Source: Gammaproteobacteria bacterium HGW-Gammaproteobacteria-2 (GTDB lineage Bacteria > Pseudomonadota > Gammaproteobacteria > Xanthomonadales > Xanthomonadaceae). From it: a stretch of 32,570 bases of DNA. The stretch spans positions 1 to 32,570 of the forward strand of contig PGZE01000030.1 in assembly GCA_002840015.1 (NCBI GenBank), given 5' to 3'. The translations under genes and the position numbers were made by a program. The notes under the pieces are model-generated. The model ran no database searches. It was not told the origin of the DNA and worked only from the letters and a program-made list of their open reading frames with translations. This document shows positions 1-8,827 of this stretch, piece after piece. Within the stretch, counting starts at the first letter, position 1, and every line of letters starts with the position of its first letter.

Positions 1-13
1 TCAGATCATCTTG

Positions 14-18
14 AGGAG
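14..18 (+). promoter_or_regulatory. Ribosome binding site of the DUF192 gene
   Basis: AGGAG lies 6 nt before the ATG at 25. This supports that start, which is also the one giving a lipoprotein signal peptide. Confidence 0.7.
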
Positions 19-24
19 AAGGCG

Positions 25-483
25 ATGTCGCATCGATTGCACCGGCTGTTCGCACTTGCCGTGCTGGCGCTCAGTCTGAACGCCTGCGCCAATGCCGATG
101 CATCATGGGTAGAGCTTGCCGGCCACCGTTTCGCGGTTGAGGTCGCAGCTGACGAAGCAAGCCGCACGCGCGGCCTGATGTTCCGCGACGAGCTTCCCGC
201 TAATCACGGCATGCTGTTTGTTTTCGAGCGCGAAGAACCTTTGGCGTTCTGGATGAAGAACACGCGCATCCCGCTCGATATTCTGTACTTCGACGCGGAG
301 CGCCGGCTGGTGTCCGCAGCTGAAAACACGCCGCCGTGCTCTGCCGGCAACCGCTGCCCCAATTATCCCAGCAAAGGCATGGCGCGCTTCACCCTTGAGC
401 TCAATGCTGGCACGGCGCGCCAACTTGATATTCAGCCGGGGGCGGAGCTGGTTCTGAGCCCTGACATCAACATCAACCCTTGA
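25..483 (+). CDS. DUF192 family lipoprotein
   Basis: This is a 152-residue protein of unknown biochemical function. The first ~20 residues are a hydrophobic signal ending in LNAC, a lipobox, so I infer export and lipid attachment at Cys21. The rest is one DUF192 domain, recognised from RGLMFR near residue 50, the GMLFVF strand and the AFWMKNT-IPLDILYFD block. Family length is usually 110–170 residues, so it looks complete. The SirB1-like gene follows 32 bp downstream on the same strand, so the two may be cotranscribed. DUF192 proteins are widespread but have no agreed role. Confidence 0.85.
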   Translation: MSHRLHRLFALAVLALSLNACANADASWVELAGHRFAVEVAADEASRTRGLMFRDELPANHGMLFVFEREEPLAFWMKNTRIPLDILYFDAERRLVSAAENTPPCSAGNRCPNYPSKGMARFTLELNAGTARQLDIQPGAELVLSPDININP

Positions 484-515
484 GTCTGAGCGCATCCGCC
501 GCCATGGAGGTTGCC

Positions 516-1361
516 ATGAACACTCGCGATGCAAACCTGGCTTGGAACGATTTGGCGCAGCTGGCAGACGATGCGATTCCGTTGCTTGACACTGCGCTGT
601 TGATCGCACGCGATGAGTATCCGGATCTCGACACCGAGGCGTGCCGCGAACAAATGGCCGCGCATGTACGCGCCATCAGTGCCAGCCTACCCGAAGACCG
701 AACCCTGGCTCAGTCTTTACAAGCCATCAACCGACACCTATTCGAAGAAAGCGGCTTTGCCGGCAATCACGACGACTATTTCGACCCGCGCAACAGCTAT
801 CTCAACGAGGTGCTGAACCGCCGATTGGGAATCCCTATCACGCTGGCGGTAATCCAGATGGAGGTCACCCGCCGGCTTGGCCTCAACATGGACGGCATTT
901 CATTTCCCGGTCATTTTCTGGTGCGGGTGGCAGTGCAGGATGGCCTGATCGTGCTTGATCCATTTAATCGTGGCCGACCGCTGGCGACTGAGGAATTGCG
1001 CCAGCGCGCCAGCGAGCACCTCGATGGCCTGATGCCGGACGATTCGCAACTGCTGAGCATTCTTGAACCGGCATCGCATCGCGACATCCTGACCCGCATG
1101 CTGCAAAACCTGAAAGCGGTTTACAGCGAGCGCGGTGAATGGGATCGCGTTGCCCGCACCTGCACTCGGGCACTGCAATTGTGCCCCGGCCGCAGCAGCG
1201 AGTTACGTGATCGCGGGATGGCGTATCGCGCACTGGGCTACGACGCCGGTACACGCATCGACCTGACCCGTTACCTGGCACTGAACCCGGATGGCGATGA
1301 CAGCGGCGAGGTGCGCAACGCCTTGATCGAGGCCGGTGCCGGGCGCACTCGCCTCAACTGA
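516..1361 (+). CDS. SirB1-like transglutaminase-fold protein with TPR tail
   Basis: The protein has 281 residues. The N-terminal two thirds match the SirB1/transglutaminase-like family: a segment with YLNEVLNRRLGIPITLA, followed by GISFPGHFLVRV and LDPFNRG. These carry the His and Asp of the fold; no catalytic Cys is evident, as is common in this family. The C-terminal ~80 residues look like TPR helices (AVYSERGEWDRVARTC, DRGMAYRALGY). I chose ATG 516 because GGAGG sits 5 nt upstream. An in-frame TTG at 480 overlaps the previous stop but has no ribosome binding site. The exact function is unknown. Confidence 0.82.
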   Translation: MNTRDANLAWNDLAQLADDAIPLLDTALLIARDEYPDLDTEACREQMAAHVRAISASLPEDRTLAQSLQAINRHLFEESGFAGNHDDYFDPRNSYLNEVLNRRLGIPITLAVIQMEVTRRLGLNMDGISFPGHFLVRVAVQDGLIVLDPFNRGRPLATEELRQRASEHLDGLMPDDSQLLSILEPASHRDILTRMLQNLKAVYSERGEWDRVARTCTRALQLCPGRSSELRDRGMAYRALGYDAGTRIDLTRYLALNPDGDDSGEVRNALIEAGAGRTRLN

Positions 1362-1390
1362 CAGATTCCTGAGTTACGAAGCGGTGTCGC

Positions 1391-1585
1391 TCAGGCGAGC
1401 GGTACCATATCGAAATCGTCTTTGGTTACGCCGCAATCGGGGCATACCCAACTGTCGGGCACATCTTCCCAGCGCGTGCCAGGCGCGATGCCTTCTTCGG
1501 GCAAGCCTTCAGCCTCATCGTAAATGAACCCGCACACCACACACATGTACGAACGGAAGACAGTTGTTTGGATCGACGAACTCAT
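1391..1585 (-). CDS. Rubredoxin
   Basis: This is a 64-residue one-iron electron carrier. It has the two metal knuckles CVVCG (Cys18 and Cys21) and CPDCG (Cys48 and Cys51), plus the family signatures [19 protein letters not shown] and [11 protein letters not shown]. The core is the usual ~54 residues, with a short ~12-residue N-terminal extension. A start at Met14 would give a minimal rubredoxin, but Met1 has a weak AAGG upstream. It is divergent from thiE, with starts 67 bp apart. A rubredoxin beside thiE and hemL is, as I recall, typical of Xanthomonas and Lysobacter relatives. The redox partner is not visible here. Confidence 0.93.
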   Translation of the reverse strand: MSSSIQTTVFRSYMCVVCGFIYDEAEGLPEEGIAPGTRWEDVPDSWVCPDCGVTKDDFDMVPLA

Positions 1586-1639
1586 TGCGCCTTGCACCAT
1601 GGGGGGACAACGTAGAATTGTCCCATCCCCACGCATCAT

Positions 1640-1644
1640 AAGGA
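1640..1644 (+). promoter_or_regulatory. Ribosome binding site deciding a TTG start for thiE
   Basis: AAGGA lies 7 nt before TTG 1652. A second TTG at 1661 is too far from it, so 1652 is preferred. Confidence 0.6.
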
Positions 1645-1651
1645 ACCCGGG

Positions 1652-2305
1652 TTGAGCGATTTGTGGCCGCGCCGAGGTTTGTATCTCATCACCCCTGAAT
1701 ATGCCGATGATCGCCTGCTGCTGGAATCGGTGACCCGGGTTCTGCCTGCGCGCCCGGCATTGCTGCAATACCGCAGCAAGTCCCTGTCACGCTCACGCCG
1801 CCGCGAGCAGGCGGTCGCTTTGGCGGCCGTCTGTGCCGATCACGGGGTGGGCCTGATCATCAATGATGACCTCGCTTTGGCCGCCGAGATCGGTGCGCTG
1901 GGCGTTCACCTGGGCCGCGATGACGCCAGCATTGCCCAGGCCCGCATGCTACTGGGCCACGATGCCGTGATTGGTGTTTCCTGCTATGACGATCGTGCCC
2001 TGGCCGAACGCGCTGCTGCTGCCGGCGCCAGTTATATCGCCTTTGGTGCATTCTTCGTGTCGCCCACCAAACCGCAGGCGCGGCGCGCATCGCTTGAATT
2101 GCTGCGCGCGAGCGCCGGTCTTGGCGTACCCCGGGTGGCGATTGGCGGCATTAGCCCCGACAATGCCGAGCCGCTGGTGCGCGCTGGCGCTGATCTGCTC
2201 GCGGTAATCAGTGGCGTGTTTGACGCCCCCGACCCGCTGGCTGCCGCGCGCCAGCTGCAATCATTGTATGACCCCTCATCTGATCAAAACCAAGGAACGC
2301 CATGA
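1652..2305 (+). CDS. thiE: Thiamine-phosphate synthase ThiE
   Basis: The enzyme joins HMP pyrophosphate and the thiazole phosphate to give thiamine phosphate. The 217-residue TIM-barrel protein shows the ThiE motifs in order: LLQYRSK (~39–45), LIINDD (~68–73), GVHLGRDD (~84–91), IGVSC (~107), [14 protein letters not shown] (~127–140), AIGGIS (~162) and [12 protein letters not shown] (~178). The start is TTG. Its stop overlaps the hemL start by 4 nt (ATGA), so the two are translationally coupled. ThiC, which supplies the pyrimidine, is encoded separately at 9880–11763; no riboswitch is seen ahead of thiE. Confidence 0.93.
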   Translation: MSDLWPRRGLYLITPEYADDRLLLESVTRVLPARPALLQYRSKSLSRSRRREQAVALAAVCADHGVGLIINDDLALAAEIGALGVHLGRDDASIAQARMLLGHDAVIGVSCYDDRALAERAAAAGASYIAFGAFFVSPTKPQARRASLELLRASAGLGVPRVAIGGISPDNAEPLVRAGADLLAVISGVFDAPDPLAAARQLQSLYDPSSDQNQGTP

Positions 2306-3588
2306 ACCACGCCATCAGCCATGACCTGTTTACCCGCGCCAGCGCACTGATGCCGGGCGGCGTCAACTCGCCGGTGCGCGCATTCAAGTCGGTGGGCGGC
2401 GAGCCGTTCTTCGCCGCACGTGCCGAGGGCGCGTATCTGTTCGATGTCGATGGCAATCGCTATATCGATTACATCGGCTCGTGGGGGCCGATGATCGCCG
2501 GCCACGCCCACCCGGCGGTGATCGAAGCGGTGACCCGGGTTGCCGCCGATGGCCTGAGCTTTGGCGTGCCTAACGCGCTGGAAGTGACCATGGCCGAAAC
2601 CATCACCCGGCTGGTGCCATCGTGCGAAATGGTGCGCATGGTCAACTCCGGCACCGAGGCGACGCTATCGGCGATCCGTCTGGCGCGCGGCGCCACTGGC
2701 CGTAGCCGTATCGTCAAGTTCGAGGGCTGTTACCACGGCCATGGCGACAGTTTTCTGGTCAAGGCAGGCTCTGGCGCACTGACCCTCGGCGTACCCGATT
2801 CACCAGGCGTGCCCAAAGCGCTGGCCGATCTGACCATCACCCTGCCATACAACGATGCCGACGCCGCCAGTGCGCTGTTTGCCGACTGCGGCGACGAGAT
2901 TGCAGCAGTGATCGTCGAACCGATCGCCGGCAACATGAATTGCGTGCTGCCCAATCCGGGCTACCTCGAACACTTGCGCGCGTTGTGCACACGCCACGGC
3001 ACCGTGCTGATTTTCGATGAAGTGATGACCGGGTTCCGGGTCGCGCTGGGCGGCGCGCAGGCGCGTTACGGCATCACCCCGGATCTGAGCACGTTTGGCA
3101 AGATCATTGGCGGCGGCATGCCGGTGGGCGCCTACGGTGGCCGCCGTGATTTGATGGCGCAGATTGCACCATCAGGGCCGATCTATCAGGCCGGCACGCT
3201 GTCGGGCAATCCGGTGGCGATGGCAGCCGGGCTGGCCACGCTGCAGCTGATCCAGGCACCGGGTTTCTACGAATCGCTTGAAGCCAAGACCAACAGGCTG
3301 TGTGATGGCCTGGAAGCGGCGGCGCGCGATGCCGGCGTTGCGGTTACCACCAATCGCAGTTGCGCGATGTTCGGGTTGTTCTTCGGCGCCGAAAAAGTCA
3401 GCACCTTCGCGCAGGCGACGTCGTGCGATGTTGCAAGCTTTCGCCGCTACTTTCACGCCATGCTCAAGCGCGGCGTGTATGTCGCACCCTCCGCTTTTGA
3501 AGCAGGCTTCATCAGCGCCGCACACAGTGACGAGGATATCGACGCCACCATTGCGGCGGCACGCGAAGCATTTTGCATGGCTGCGTAA
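2302..3588 (+). CDS. hemL: Glutamate-1-semialdehyde 2,1-aminomutase HemL
   Basis: This PLP enzyme converts glutamate-1-semialdehyde to 5-aminolevulinate, the first committed tetrapyrrole precursor of the C5 pathway. The protein has 428 residues, the normal length. It starts with the family signature [13 protein letters not shown] and has NSGTEAT at 115–121, YHGHGD at 144–149, FDEVMTGFR around 238–246 and the PLP-binding Lys267 in [23 protein letters not shown] lies 5 nt before the ATG. The gene overlaps thiE by 4 nt. It differs from the argD-type class III aminotransferase next door by these mutase-specific motifs. Confidence 0.96.
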   Translation: MNHAISHDLFTRASALMPGGVNSPVRAFKSVGGEPFFAARAEGAYLFDVDGNRYIDYIGSWGPMIAGHAHPAVIEAVTRVAADGLSFGVPNALEVTMAETITRLVPSCEMVRMVNSGTEATLSAIRLARGATGRSRIVKFEGCYHGHGDSFLVKAGSGALTLGVPDSPGVPKALADLTITLPYNDADAASALFADCGDEIAAVIVEPIAGNMNCVLPNPGYLEHLRALCTRHGTVLIFDEVMTGFRVALGGAQARYGITPDLSTFGKIIGGGMPVGAYGGRRDLMAQIAPSGPIYQAGTLSGNPVAMAAGLATLQLIQAPGFYESLEAKTNRLCDGLEAAARDAGVAVTTNRSCAMFGLFFGAEKVSTFAQATSCDVASFRRYFHAMLKRGVYVAPSAFEAGFISAAHSDEDIDATIAAAREAFCMAA

Positions 3589-4014
3589 CTGCCTGCCTGC
3601 TTCACCGCAGTCAACCACAGCGGTGATCCAGAGCTGACCTCAACAGGAGCCACAGAAAAGCGGCGATGTGGCCGTGTAGGAGGCCACCCTGTGGCCGACC
3701 TGCCTGCCAGCAGGCCGACCGAGCCGCGCAGCGACGACGCGAAGGCGTAGGCCGTGTAGCGTCCGTTGCTGTGATGCAGCCGACCAGCGTGCCGCGATTT
3801 GAGAAATTACGGTCGCGCACAGGGTGCGACATCGGTGATCGGCTTTTGCAGGAGACTTGTGTTACTCGCTGGTGCCAATCCATGCTGTTGTAGGAGCCGG
3901 CCTGCAGGCGATCCCTCTTGCGACAGCTTCGCGCGCAAGGCGCGCTCCCAAAACTGCCTTGAAGCACTCCTGGAGCCCACCCTGTGGGTGGGCATGTCGC
4001 GAAACACCCTCAGA
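3589..4014. repeat. Gene-free stretch with REP-like hairpin repeats
   Basis: This stretch lies between the convergent hemL and argD genes and holds no credible gene. It contains short hairpins of the GTAGGAGC type: GGCCAC/GTGGCC at 3682–3696 and CCCAC/GTGGG at 3976–3988. It also holds a ~105-bp unit (3846–3950) that recurs in inverted orientation at 9564–9666. No terminator with a U tract was found. The repeats resemble the small interspersed hairpin repeats of Xanthomonadaceae and pseudomonads; that comparison is from memory. Confidence 0.6.
3846..3950 (+). repeat. REP-like repeat, copy A
   Basis: The unit runs from TGCAGG through GGAGCCGGCCTGC to GCGCAAGGCGCGCTCCCA. Copy B at 9564–9666 reads the same way on the minus strand, sharing GAGCCGGCCTGC and CGCGCAAGGCGCGCTCCCA with a few substitutions and a small indel between them. 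Confidence 0.65.
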
Positions 4015-5262
4015 TCAGGGCGCTGTTGCTGGTATAGGTTGCCGCCCGAGCCAGCCCTCAAGCGCCCGCCCAAGCCGGTCCAGACCATCGGCCAACTCGG
4101 CATCGGTGATCGACAGCGGCGGCACGAAGCGCAGCACATCAGGCCCGGCCTGCAACAGCAGCAGGCCGTGCTCGGCGGCTGCATCGAGTATTTCTGCCGC
4201 GCGCCCGGCCAAAGCCGGCGCCAGCTGCGCGCCCAGCATCAGGCCACGGCCGCGAATTTCCGCGAACAACCCATGCCGCGCGTCCAGTGCCTGCAAACCG
4301 GAGCGCAACGCCTGCGACTGGCGTTCGACGTTGGTGCGGATTGCCGGCGAATCGAGCTTGGCCAATGCCACATTCGCCACTGCCGCGGCCAACGGATTGC
4401 CGCCAAAAGTGGTGCCGTGTGCGCCGAACTGCATTACCTCAGCGACGCGCGGCCCGGCCAACATCGCACCGATCGGGAAACCGCAGCCCAACGCCTTGGC
4501 CAGGGTCATGATGTCGGGCACAACGGCGTCCCACTGGTGCGCAAACAAGCGGCCGCTACGGCCCATGCCGCACTGAATTTCGTCGAGTACCATCAAGGCA
4601 TCGTGGCGATCGCACAGCGCGCGGACGGCGGACAGAAACCCCGGCGCCGCCGGGCGCACCCCGCCCTCGCCCTGGATTGGCTCCAGCATCACCGCCGCAA
4701 CATCGCCTGCGGCCATAGCCTGTTCGAGTGCGGCGATATCGTTGAAGGCGCAATGGCGGAAGCCACCCGGCAGCGGTTCGTAGCCCTGCTGATATTTGGG
4801 CTGTGCGGTAGCGGTTACGGCGGCCAGGGTGCGGCCATGAAAGCTGCCTTCGAAAGTGATGATGACGCGCCGCTCCGGCGCGCGGCCCTGATCGCTGGCC
4901 CAGCGCCGCACCAGCTTGATCGCCGCTTCGTTGGCTTCGGTGCCCGAATTGCACAGAAACACGCGTTTTGCGAATCCCGATTTCTCGACCAACGCCTGCG
5001 CCAGTCGGACCGGCGGCTCGGTGTAAAACACATTGCTGGCATGCCAGAGCTTTTCCGCCTGCGCATGCAGGGCGGCTTTCAGGTCGGGATCACCATGACC
5101 CAGCGCGTTGACCGCAATGCCCCCCGCAAAATCCACGTACTCACGGCCTTCGATATCCCACAGCCGCGCACCCAGGCCATGATCCAGCACCACCGTTCGC
5201 GGCCGATAGACTGCCAGCCAGTTATCGTTGGCACTGTTCACAATGTCTTCGGTTCGGCTCAT
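4015..5262 (-). CDS. argD: Acetylornithine/succinylornithine-type aminotransferase
   Basis: This is a class III PLP aminotransferase of 415 residues, of the kind that makes N-acetylornithine in arginine synthesis (ArgD) or acts in arginine catabolism (AstC). It shows EYVDFAGGIAVNALGH (41–56), WHASNVFY (73–80), NSGTEANEAA (105–114), FEGSFHGRT (137–145), LEPIQGEGGV (193–202), LDEIQCGMGRSG (226–237) and the PLP Lys256 in TLAKALGCGFPIGAM. It lines up with E. coli ArgD over its whole length from Met1. The open frame extends further upstream, but that part overlaps the divergent gene at 5328 and is not family-like. The ribosome binding site is weak. No other arginine gene is nearby. Confidence 0.85.
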   Translation of the reverse strand: MSRTEDIVNSANDNWLAVYRPRTVVLDHGLGARLWDIEGREYVDFAGGIAVNALGHGDPDLKAALHAQAEKLWHASNVFYTEPPVRLAQALVEKSGFAKRVFLCNSGTEANEAAIKLVRRWASDQGRAPERRVIITFEGSFHGRTLAAVTATAQPKYQQGYEPLPGGFRHCAFNDIAALEQAMAAGDVAAVMLEPIQGEGGVRPAAPGFLSAVRALCDRHDALMVLDEIQCGMGRSGRLFAHQWDAVVPDIMTLAKALGCGFPIGAMLAGPRVAEVMQFGAHGTTFGGNPLAAAVANVALAKLDSPAIRTNVERQSQALRSGLQALDARHGLFAEIRGRGLMLGAQLAPALAGRAAEILDAAAEHGLLLLQAGPDVLRFVPPLSITDAELADGLDRLGRALEGWLGRQPIPATAP

Positions 5263-5316
5263 GGGAAACTCGTAAAAATGCGAGACTGGCATTATCCCAT
5301 TGCATGCCATCATTGC

Positions 5317-5321
5317 AGGAG
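5317..5321 (+). promoter_or_regulatory. Ribosome binding site deciding the start at 5328
   Basis: AGGAG lies 6 nt before ATG 5328. It favours that start over an upstream in-frame ATG at 5304. Confidence 0.65.
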
Positions 5322-5327
5322 CAGACC

Positions 5328-6452
5328 ATGCGCTTTCAAACCTTGGCCGTACATGCCGGTGGTGAGCCCGACGCCGAAACCGGCGCCGTTGTGCCACCGA
5401 TTCACTTGGCCACCACCTATGAGCATGCGCCTGATGGTAGCCGCGCCGATGGCCTGCAGTACCAGCGCGCCGACAACCCCACCCAGCGCCGACTGGAAAC
5501 GGCATTGGCGGCATTGGAAGGCGGCAGCCACGCCCTGTTCGTCGGTTCCGGCATCGCCGCCGGCAGCGCGCTGCTGAATAGCCTGCCGCGTGGCAGCCGA
5601 GTGATCGTGGCGCGTGATCTGTACGCCGGTTTCCGTTCGCTGTTTTCACAACTGGCCGAACGCTGGGATGTGCTTGTCGAGTGGTGCGATCTCACCGACC
5701 TCCATGCCGTTGGCAAAGCGCTGCAACGCCCGGCCGCACTGCTGTGGGCGGAAACGCCATCGAACCCGCTGCTGCGCATCAGCGATATCGCCGCCTTGGC
5801 GCAACTGGCTCATGCGGCTGGCGCCCGGCTACTGGTAGACAATACCTTTGCCACGCCGGCCCTGCAGCAACCGCTGGCGCTGGGTGCCGACGTGGTGCTG
5901 CATTCGGCAACCAAATACATGGGCGGGCACAGCGATGTGATGGGCGGCGCGCTGGTCTTTGCCGATGACACCTGGTACGCCGGTGCCCGCCATGCGCGCG
6001 AACTGATCGGCCTCAACGCTTCACCGTTTGCGGCATGGATGGTGTTGCGCGGCCTGCGATCGCTGTCGGCACGCATGGCGATGCACTGCGCCAACGCAAA
6101 GCGCGTTGCTGCCGCCTTGGCCAACCATCCAAAGATAGAAGTGGTGCATTTTCCGGGGCTTGGCAACCACCCCGGCCATGCCATCGCCGCTACACAAATG
6201 CGCGATTTCGGCGCCATGCTCAGCATGCAGGTCAAAGGCGGACGCGACGACGCGTTGCGCGTGGCCGGGCGCCTGCGCCTGTTCATCAACGCCACCTCGC
6301 TGGGCGGCTGTGAATCACTGATCGAACACCGTGCCTCGGTCGAAGGCGCAAATCCGACCTCACCGCTGAACCTGCTGCGGCTGTCGGTGGGGCTGGAAGA
6401 CGCCGATGATCTGATCGCTGACTTGCATCAGGCACTGGGTACGCGTTCGTGA
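5328..6452 (+). CDS. Cystathionine gamma-synthase/lyase family PLP enzyme
   Basis: The 374-residue protein belongs to the Cys/Met metabolism (transsulfuration) PLP family. Motifs are TLAVHAGGEPD (4–14), the YQRADNPTQRRLE block (45–57), FVGSGIAAGSA (71–81), AETPSNPLLR (141–150), VDNTFATPALQQPLALGADVVLHSATKYMGGHSD with PLP Lys196, and a C-terminal SLGGCESLIEHRAS. The family covers gamma-synthase (MetB), gamma- and beta-lyases and sulfhydrylases; motifs alone do not settle the reaction. It is divergent from argD and overlaps the following channel gene by 4 nt (GTGA). Confidence 0.85.
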   Translation: MRFQTLAVHAGGEPDAETGAVVPPIHLATTYEHAPDGSRADGLQYQRADNPTQRRLETALAALEGGSHALFVGSGIAAGSALLNSLPRGSRVIVARDLYAGFRSLFSQLAERWDVLVEWCDLTDLHAVGKALQRPAALLWAETPSNPLLRISDIAALAQLAHAAGARLLVDNTFATPALQQPLALGADVVLHSATKYMGGHSDVMGGALVFADDTWYAGARHARELIGLNASPFAAWMVLRGLRSLSARMAMHCANAKRVAAALANHPKIEVVHFPGLGNHPGHAIAATQMRDFGAMLSMQVKGGRDDALRVAGRLRLFINATSLGGCESLIEHRASVEGANPTSPLNLLRLSVGLEDADDLIADLHQALGTRS

Positions 6453-7321
6453 GCCAGCAATCCCCCTTCAAACCGCACCCGAGCGGTGGCTGGCGCGAAC
6501 GACTGTTCATCATCGTGTTTCATCACGATACCCGTGCCGGTCTGGCTTTCGATATTGCGCTGATCATCGCCATCGTTGCCAGCGTGCTGGTCACTCTGTT
6601 CGATAGCGTCGCCTTTGTGGATGATCGCTTGCGGGCCTATTTCTACGCGCTGGAGTGGATGTTCACACTGGTCTTCACTGCAGAATACGGATTGCGCCTG
6701 GCGATTGTGGAGCGACCCCGTCGCTATGCACGCAGTTTTTTTGGCGTGATAGATCTCCTTGCAATCTTGCCCACGTATCTGTCGTTGCTGCTTCCCGGAA
6801 GTCAGTACCTGCTGGTCGTGCGCCTGCTGCGTATCCTGCGCATTTTTCGTCTGCTCAAATTGACCCGCTACATCAGCGAGTCGGGCACGATGGTTCGTGC
6901 TCTCAACCGTAGTCGACGCAAGATACTGGTGTTCTTGATGTTCATGCTGGTTCTGATCACCATTTTCGGATCGTTGATGTATTTGATCGAAGGGCCAGAA
7001 AACGGCTTCACCAGCATTCCGATGAGCATGTACTGGGCGGTTGTAACGGTCGCGACCGTCGGCTTCGGCGACATCGCACCGGGCACGCCACTCGGGCGCT
7101 TCGTCACCTCGGTGCTGATCTTGATCGGCTACGGCATCATCGCGGTACCCACCGGCATCTATACCGCTGAGCTGGCGCAAGGCTTGCGCGAGGAGCGCGA
7201 CAACAAGCGCTGCGTCGATTGCAATCTGCTCGGGCACGAACCCGACGCACAATTCTGCCGACGTTGCGGGGCCAGCCTGTCCGAGACACCTGCACGAGCG
7301 AGTGGCAAACTTGGAGCCTGA
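6449..7321 (+). CDS. Voltage-gated-type potassium channel with C-terminal zinc ribbon
   Basis: This 290-residue inner-membrane ion channel has six membrane segments: S1 ~33–52, S2 ~63–83, S3 ~98–117, S4 ~118–141, S5 ~160–180 and S6 ~219–242. S4 carries regularly spaced charges (Arg125, 128, 131, 134, Lys137, Arg140), the voltage-sensor pattern. The pore loop holds the K+ selectivity filter TVGFGD at 203–208. The short cytoplasmic tail has two CxxC pairs (Cys255/258 and Cys270/273), a zinc-ribbon-like module. The GTG start overlaps the preceding stop by 4 nt. It also overlaps tpm by 20 nt, so a three-gene operon is likely. Confidence 0.88.
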   Translation: MSQQSPFKPHPSGGWRERLFIIVFHHDTRAGLAFDIALIIAIVASVLVTLFDSVAFVDDRLRAYFYALEWMFTLVFTAEYGLRLAIVERPRRYARSFFGVIDLLAILPTYLSLLLPGSQYLLVVRLLRILRIFRLLKLTRYISESGTMVRALNRSRRKILVFLMFMLVLITIFGSLMYLIEGPENGFTSIPMSMYWAVVTVATVGFGDIAPGTPLGRFVTSVLILIGYGIIAVPTGIYTAELAQGLREERDNKRCVDCNLLGHEPDAQFCRRCGASLSETPARASGKLGA

Positions 7322-7976
7322 CTACTGGCAACAGCGCTGGGCCGAAGGCCGCATTGGCTGGCACCAGCCCAAGGTCAACGCGCTGCTGCGCCAGTACTGG
7401 CCCGCGTTGGCAGTGCCGGCTGGCGGCCACGTGTTTGTACCACTGTGCGGCAAAAGCGCGGACATGGCCTGGCTCGCCGGGCAAGGCCACAATGTGTTTG
7501 GTGTCGAACTCTCGGCTGATGCCTGTGCTGCATTCTTCGCCGAAAACGGACTGCTGCCCGAAGTTGCAGCACATGGGAGTTTCCAGCGTTTTAACAGCGA
7601 ACACGTTGCAGTGCTGGCCGGCAATGTTTTTGATCTTGGCGCGCACGACCTCGCCCATTGCGCCGCCTGTTACGACCGCGCCGCCCTGATTGCGCTGCCG
7701 GCGAGCATGCGTCAACGCTATGCCGACGACGTGCTCGGCAAACTACCCAGCGGCTGCCATATGCTTTTGCTCACCCTCGAATACCCGCAAGGCGAAAAGG
7801 ACGGCCCGCCGTTCAGCGTCGATGCACGCGAAGTCGCTCGATTGTTCGCGCCGCACTGGCAGATCGCGCTGCTGGAACGACGCGACATTCTTGCGCATGA
7901 ATCCGGATTCCAAGCCGAAGGGGTTACTCAACTGCACACCGCCGCCTACCGTCTCGTCAAAGCCACAGCTTATTGA
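7302..7976 (+). CDS. tpm: Thiopurine S-methyltransferase family protein
   Basis: This is a SAM-dependent methyltransferase of 224 residues, the normal length for bacterial TPMT. In bacteria the family is linked to methylation of thiopurines and of selenium or tellurium compounds. Motifs seen are the N-terminal [15 protein letters not shown], then [27 protein letters not shown] (SAM-binding loop, ~45–72), GNVFDL (~107), and [10 protein letters not shown] (~124). The start is GTG 7302, inside the 3' end of the channel gene, with only a weak GAG-rich ribosome site. Confidence 0.9.
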   Translation: [224 protein letters not shown]

Positions 7977-8132
7977 TGGCCGAGCCGCACAAAGCACGAA
8001 TTGCAATGTGCTGGGCGATAGCGATGACGCGTTACGCGCGTCACCGTGCATGGCTTCAATACCAGCAGTGGGCTGCCGTCAGTTGTCATCAACCCCGTCT
8101 ATCGCCGGAGTGATAGCGTGTTGCGGACGCCC

Positions 8133-8687
8133 TCAGGACGCCTTTTGCCACGCGAAACTCTTGAATGCGGCATCCACCGGAGTGGCCGCCAAGTGGTTGG
8201 TGTAGTTGGACATCACCTTCTGGGAGACGCCAAGCACCACCTCGAGAATCTGTCGCTTGGTAAAGCCGGCGTCGATGAACGCCTGTATCGCGTTGTCGTC
8301 CACATTGCCACGCTCGCGCACCACGCTCAAAGTAAAGGTGCGAAGCGCCTCAAGCCGGGCATTGGGCAATGGCGTTTCATCTCGCAGTGCATCGTTGATC
8401 GCGTCGTCCACCCTCATGCTCTTGGCAATGCCAGTATGGGCGGGGACACAGTAATGGCAGGAATGCTCAACATTGATTGTCTGCCAGATCACGGTCAGCT
8501 CGTCCTTGTCGAAGCTGGTGTTCATGAAAAGCTTATGAAGCACTTGGTAACCCTCCAGTAGGCCCGGCGCTTCAGCCATGACCGCGTGCAGTCCCGGAAT
8601 CATGCCGAAGTCCTTCTTCGACTTGGCAAGCAAAGGCTTGCTGTCTTCGGGGGCGGTGGTTTCATCGTGGATTGGGAAATCAATCAT
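8133..8687 (-). CDS. AhpD-like (carboxymuconolactone decarboxylase family) protein
   Basis: The protein has 184 residues. It carries the AhpD-type redox motif EHSCHYCVPAH, with Cys77, Cys80 and His84, so a peroxidase or thiol-disulfide role is plausible. Family members often respond to electrophile or peroxide stress. I chose ATG 8687 because GGAG lies 6 nt upstream in the transcript. An upstream in-frame ATG at 8732 lacks this and would run into the operator region. Two NemR-type operators (8743–8792) lie upstream of its start, and the TetR gene at 8828 is on the same strand just beyond them, so it is probably repressed by that regulator. Confidence 0.85.
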   Translation of the reverse strand: MIDFPIHDETTAPEDSKPLLAKSKKDFGMIPGLHAVMAEAPGLLEGYQVLHKLFMNTSFDKDELTVIWQTINVEHSCHYCVPAHTGIAKSMRVDDAINDALRDETPLPNARLEALRTFTLSVVRERGNVDDNAIQAFIDAGFTKRQILEVVLGVSQKVMSNYTNHLAATPVDAAFKSFAWQKAS

Positions 8688-8742
8688 GGAGTACTCCAGA
8701 AAGTTGGTGGGGATGAATACCAGCAAGGGCATTGCTCGGCGG

Positions 8743-8763
8743 TTGTTTAGACCGATGCGTCAA
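8743..8763. promoter_or_regulatory. TetR operator 1 (NemR-type box, imperfect)
   Basis: TTGTTTAGACCGATGCGTCA shares its left half with operator 2, whose start lies 29 bp further on (about three helical turns). The right half has lost one G. Confidence 0.6.
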
Positions 8764-8771
8764 AATTTAGA

Positions 8772-8792
8772 TTGTTTAGACCGATCGGTCAA
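8772..8792. promoter_or_regulatory. TetR operator 2 (NemR-type box, near perfect)
   Basis: The core GACCGATCGGTC at 8779–8790 is a perfect palindrome within TTTAGACC(4)GGTCAA. The E. coli NemR box is TAGACC(4)GGTCTA, so only the last two bases differ. Confidence 0.75.
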
Positions 8793-8827
8793 TCACTTTC
8801 TTCGCATGGCGACAACTCACCGAAACG

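Noticed and set aside
3799-5577. 592-residue open frame on the plus strand
   Set aside because: It is the antisense shadow of argD and runs into the transsulfuration gene; no family features.
8025-8043. Hairpin TGACGCG/CGCGTCA after tpm as a terminator
   Set aside because: No U tract follows; a 7-bp GC stem in high-GC DNA is weak evidence.
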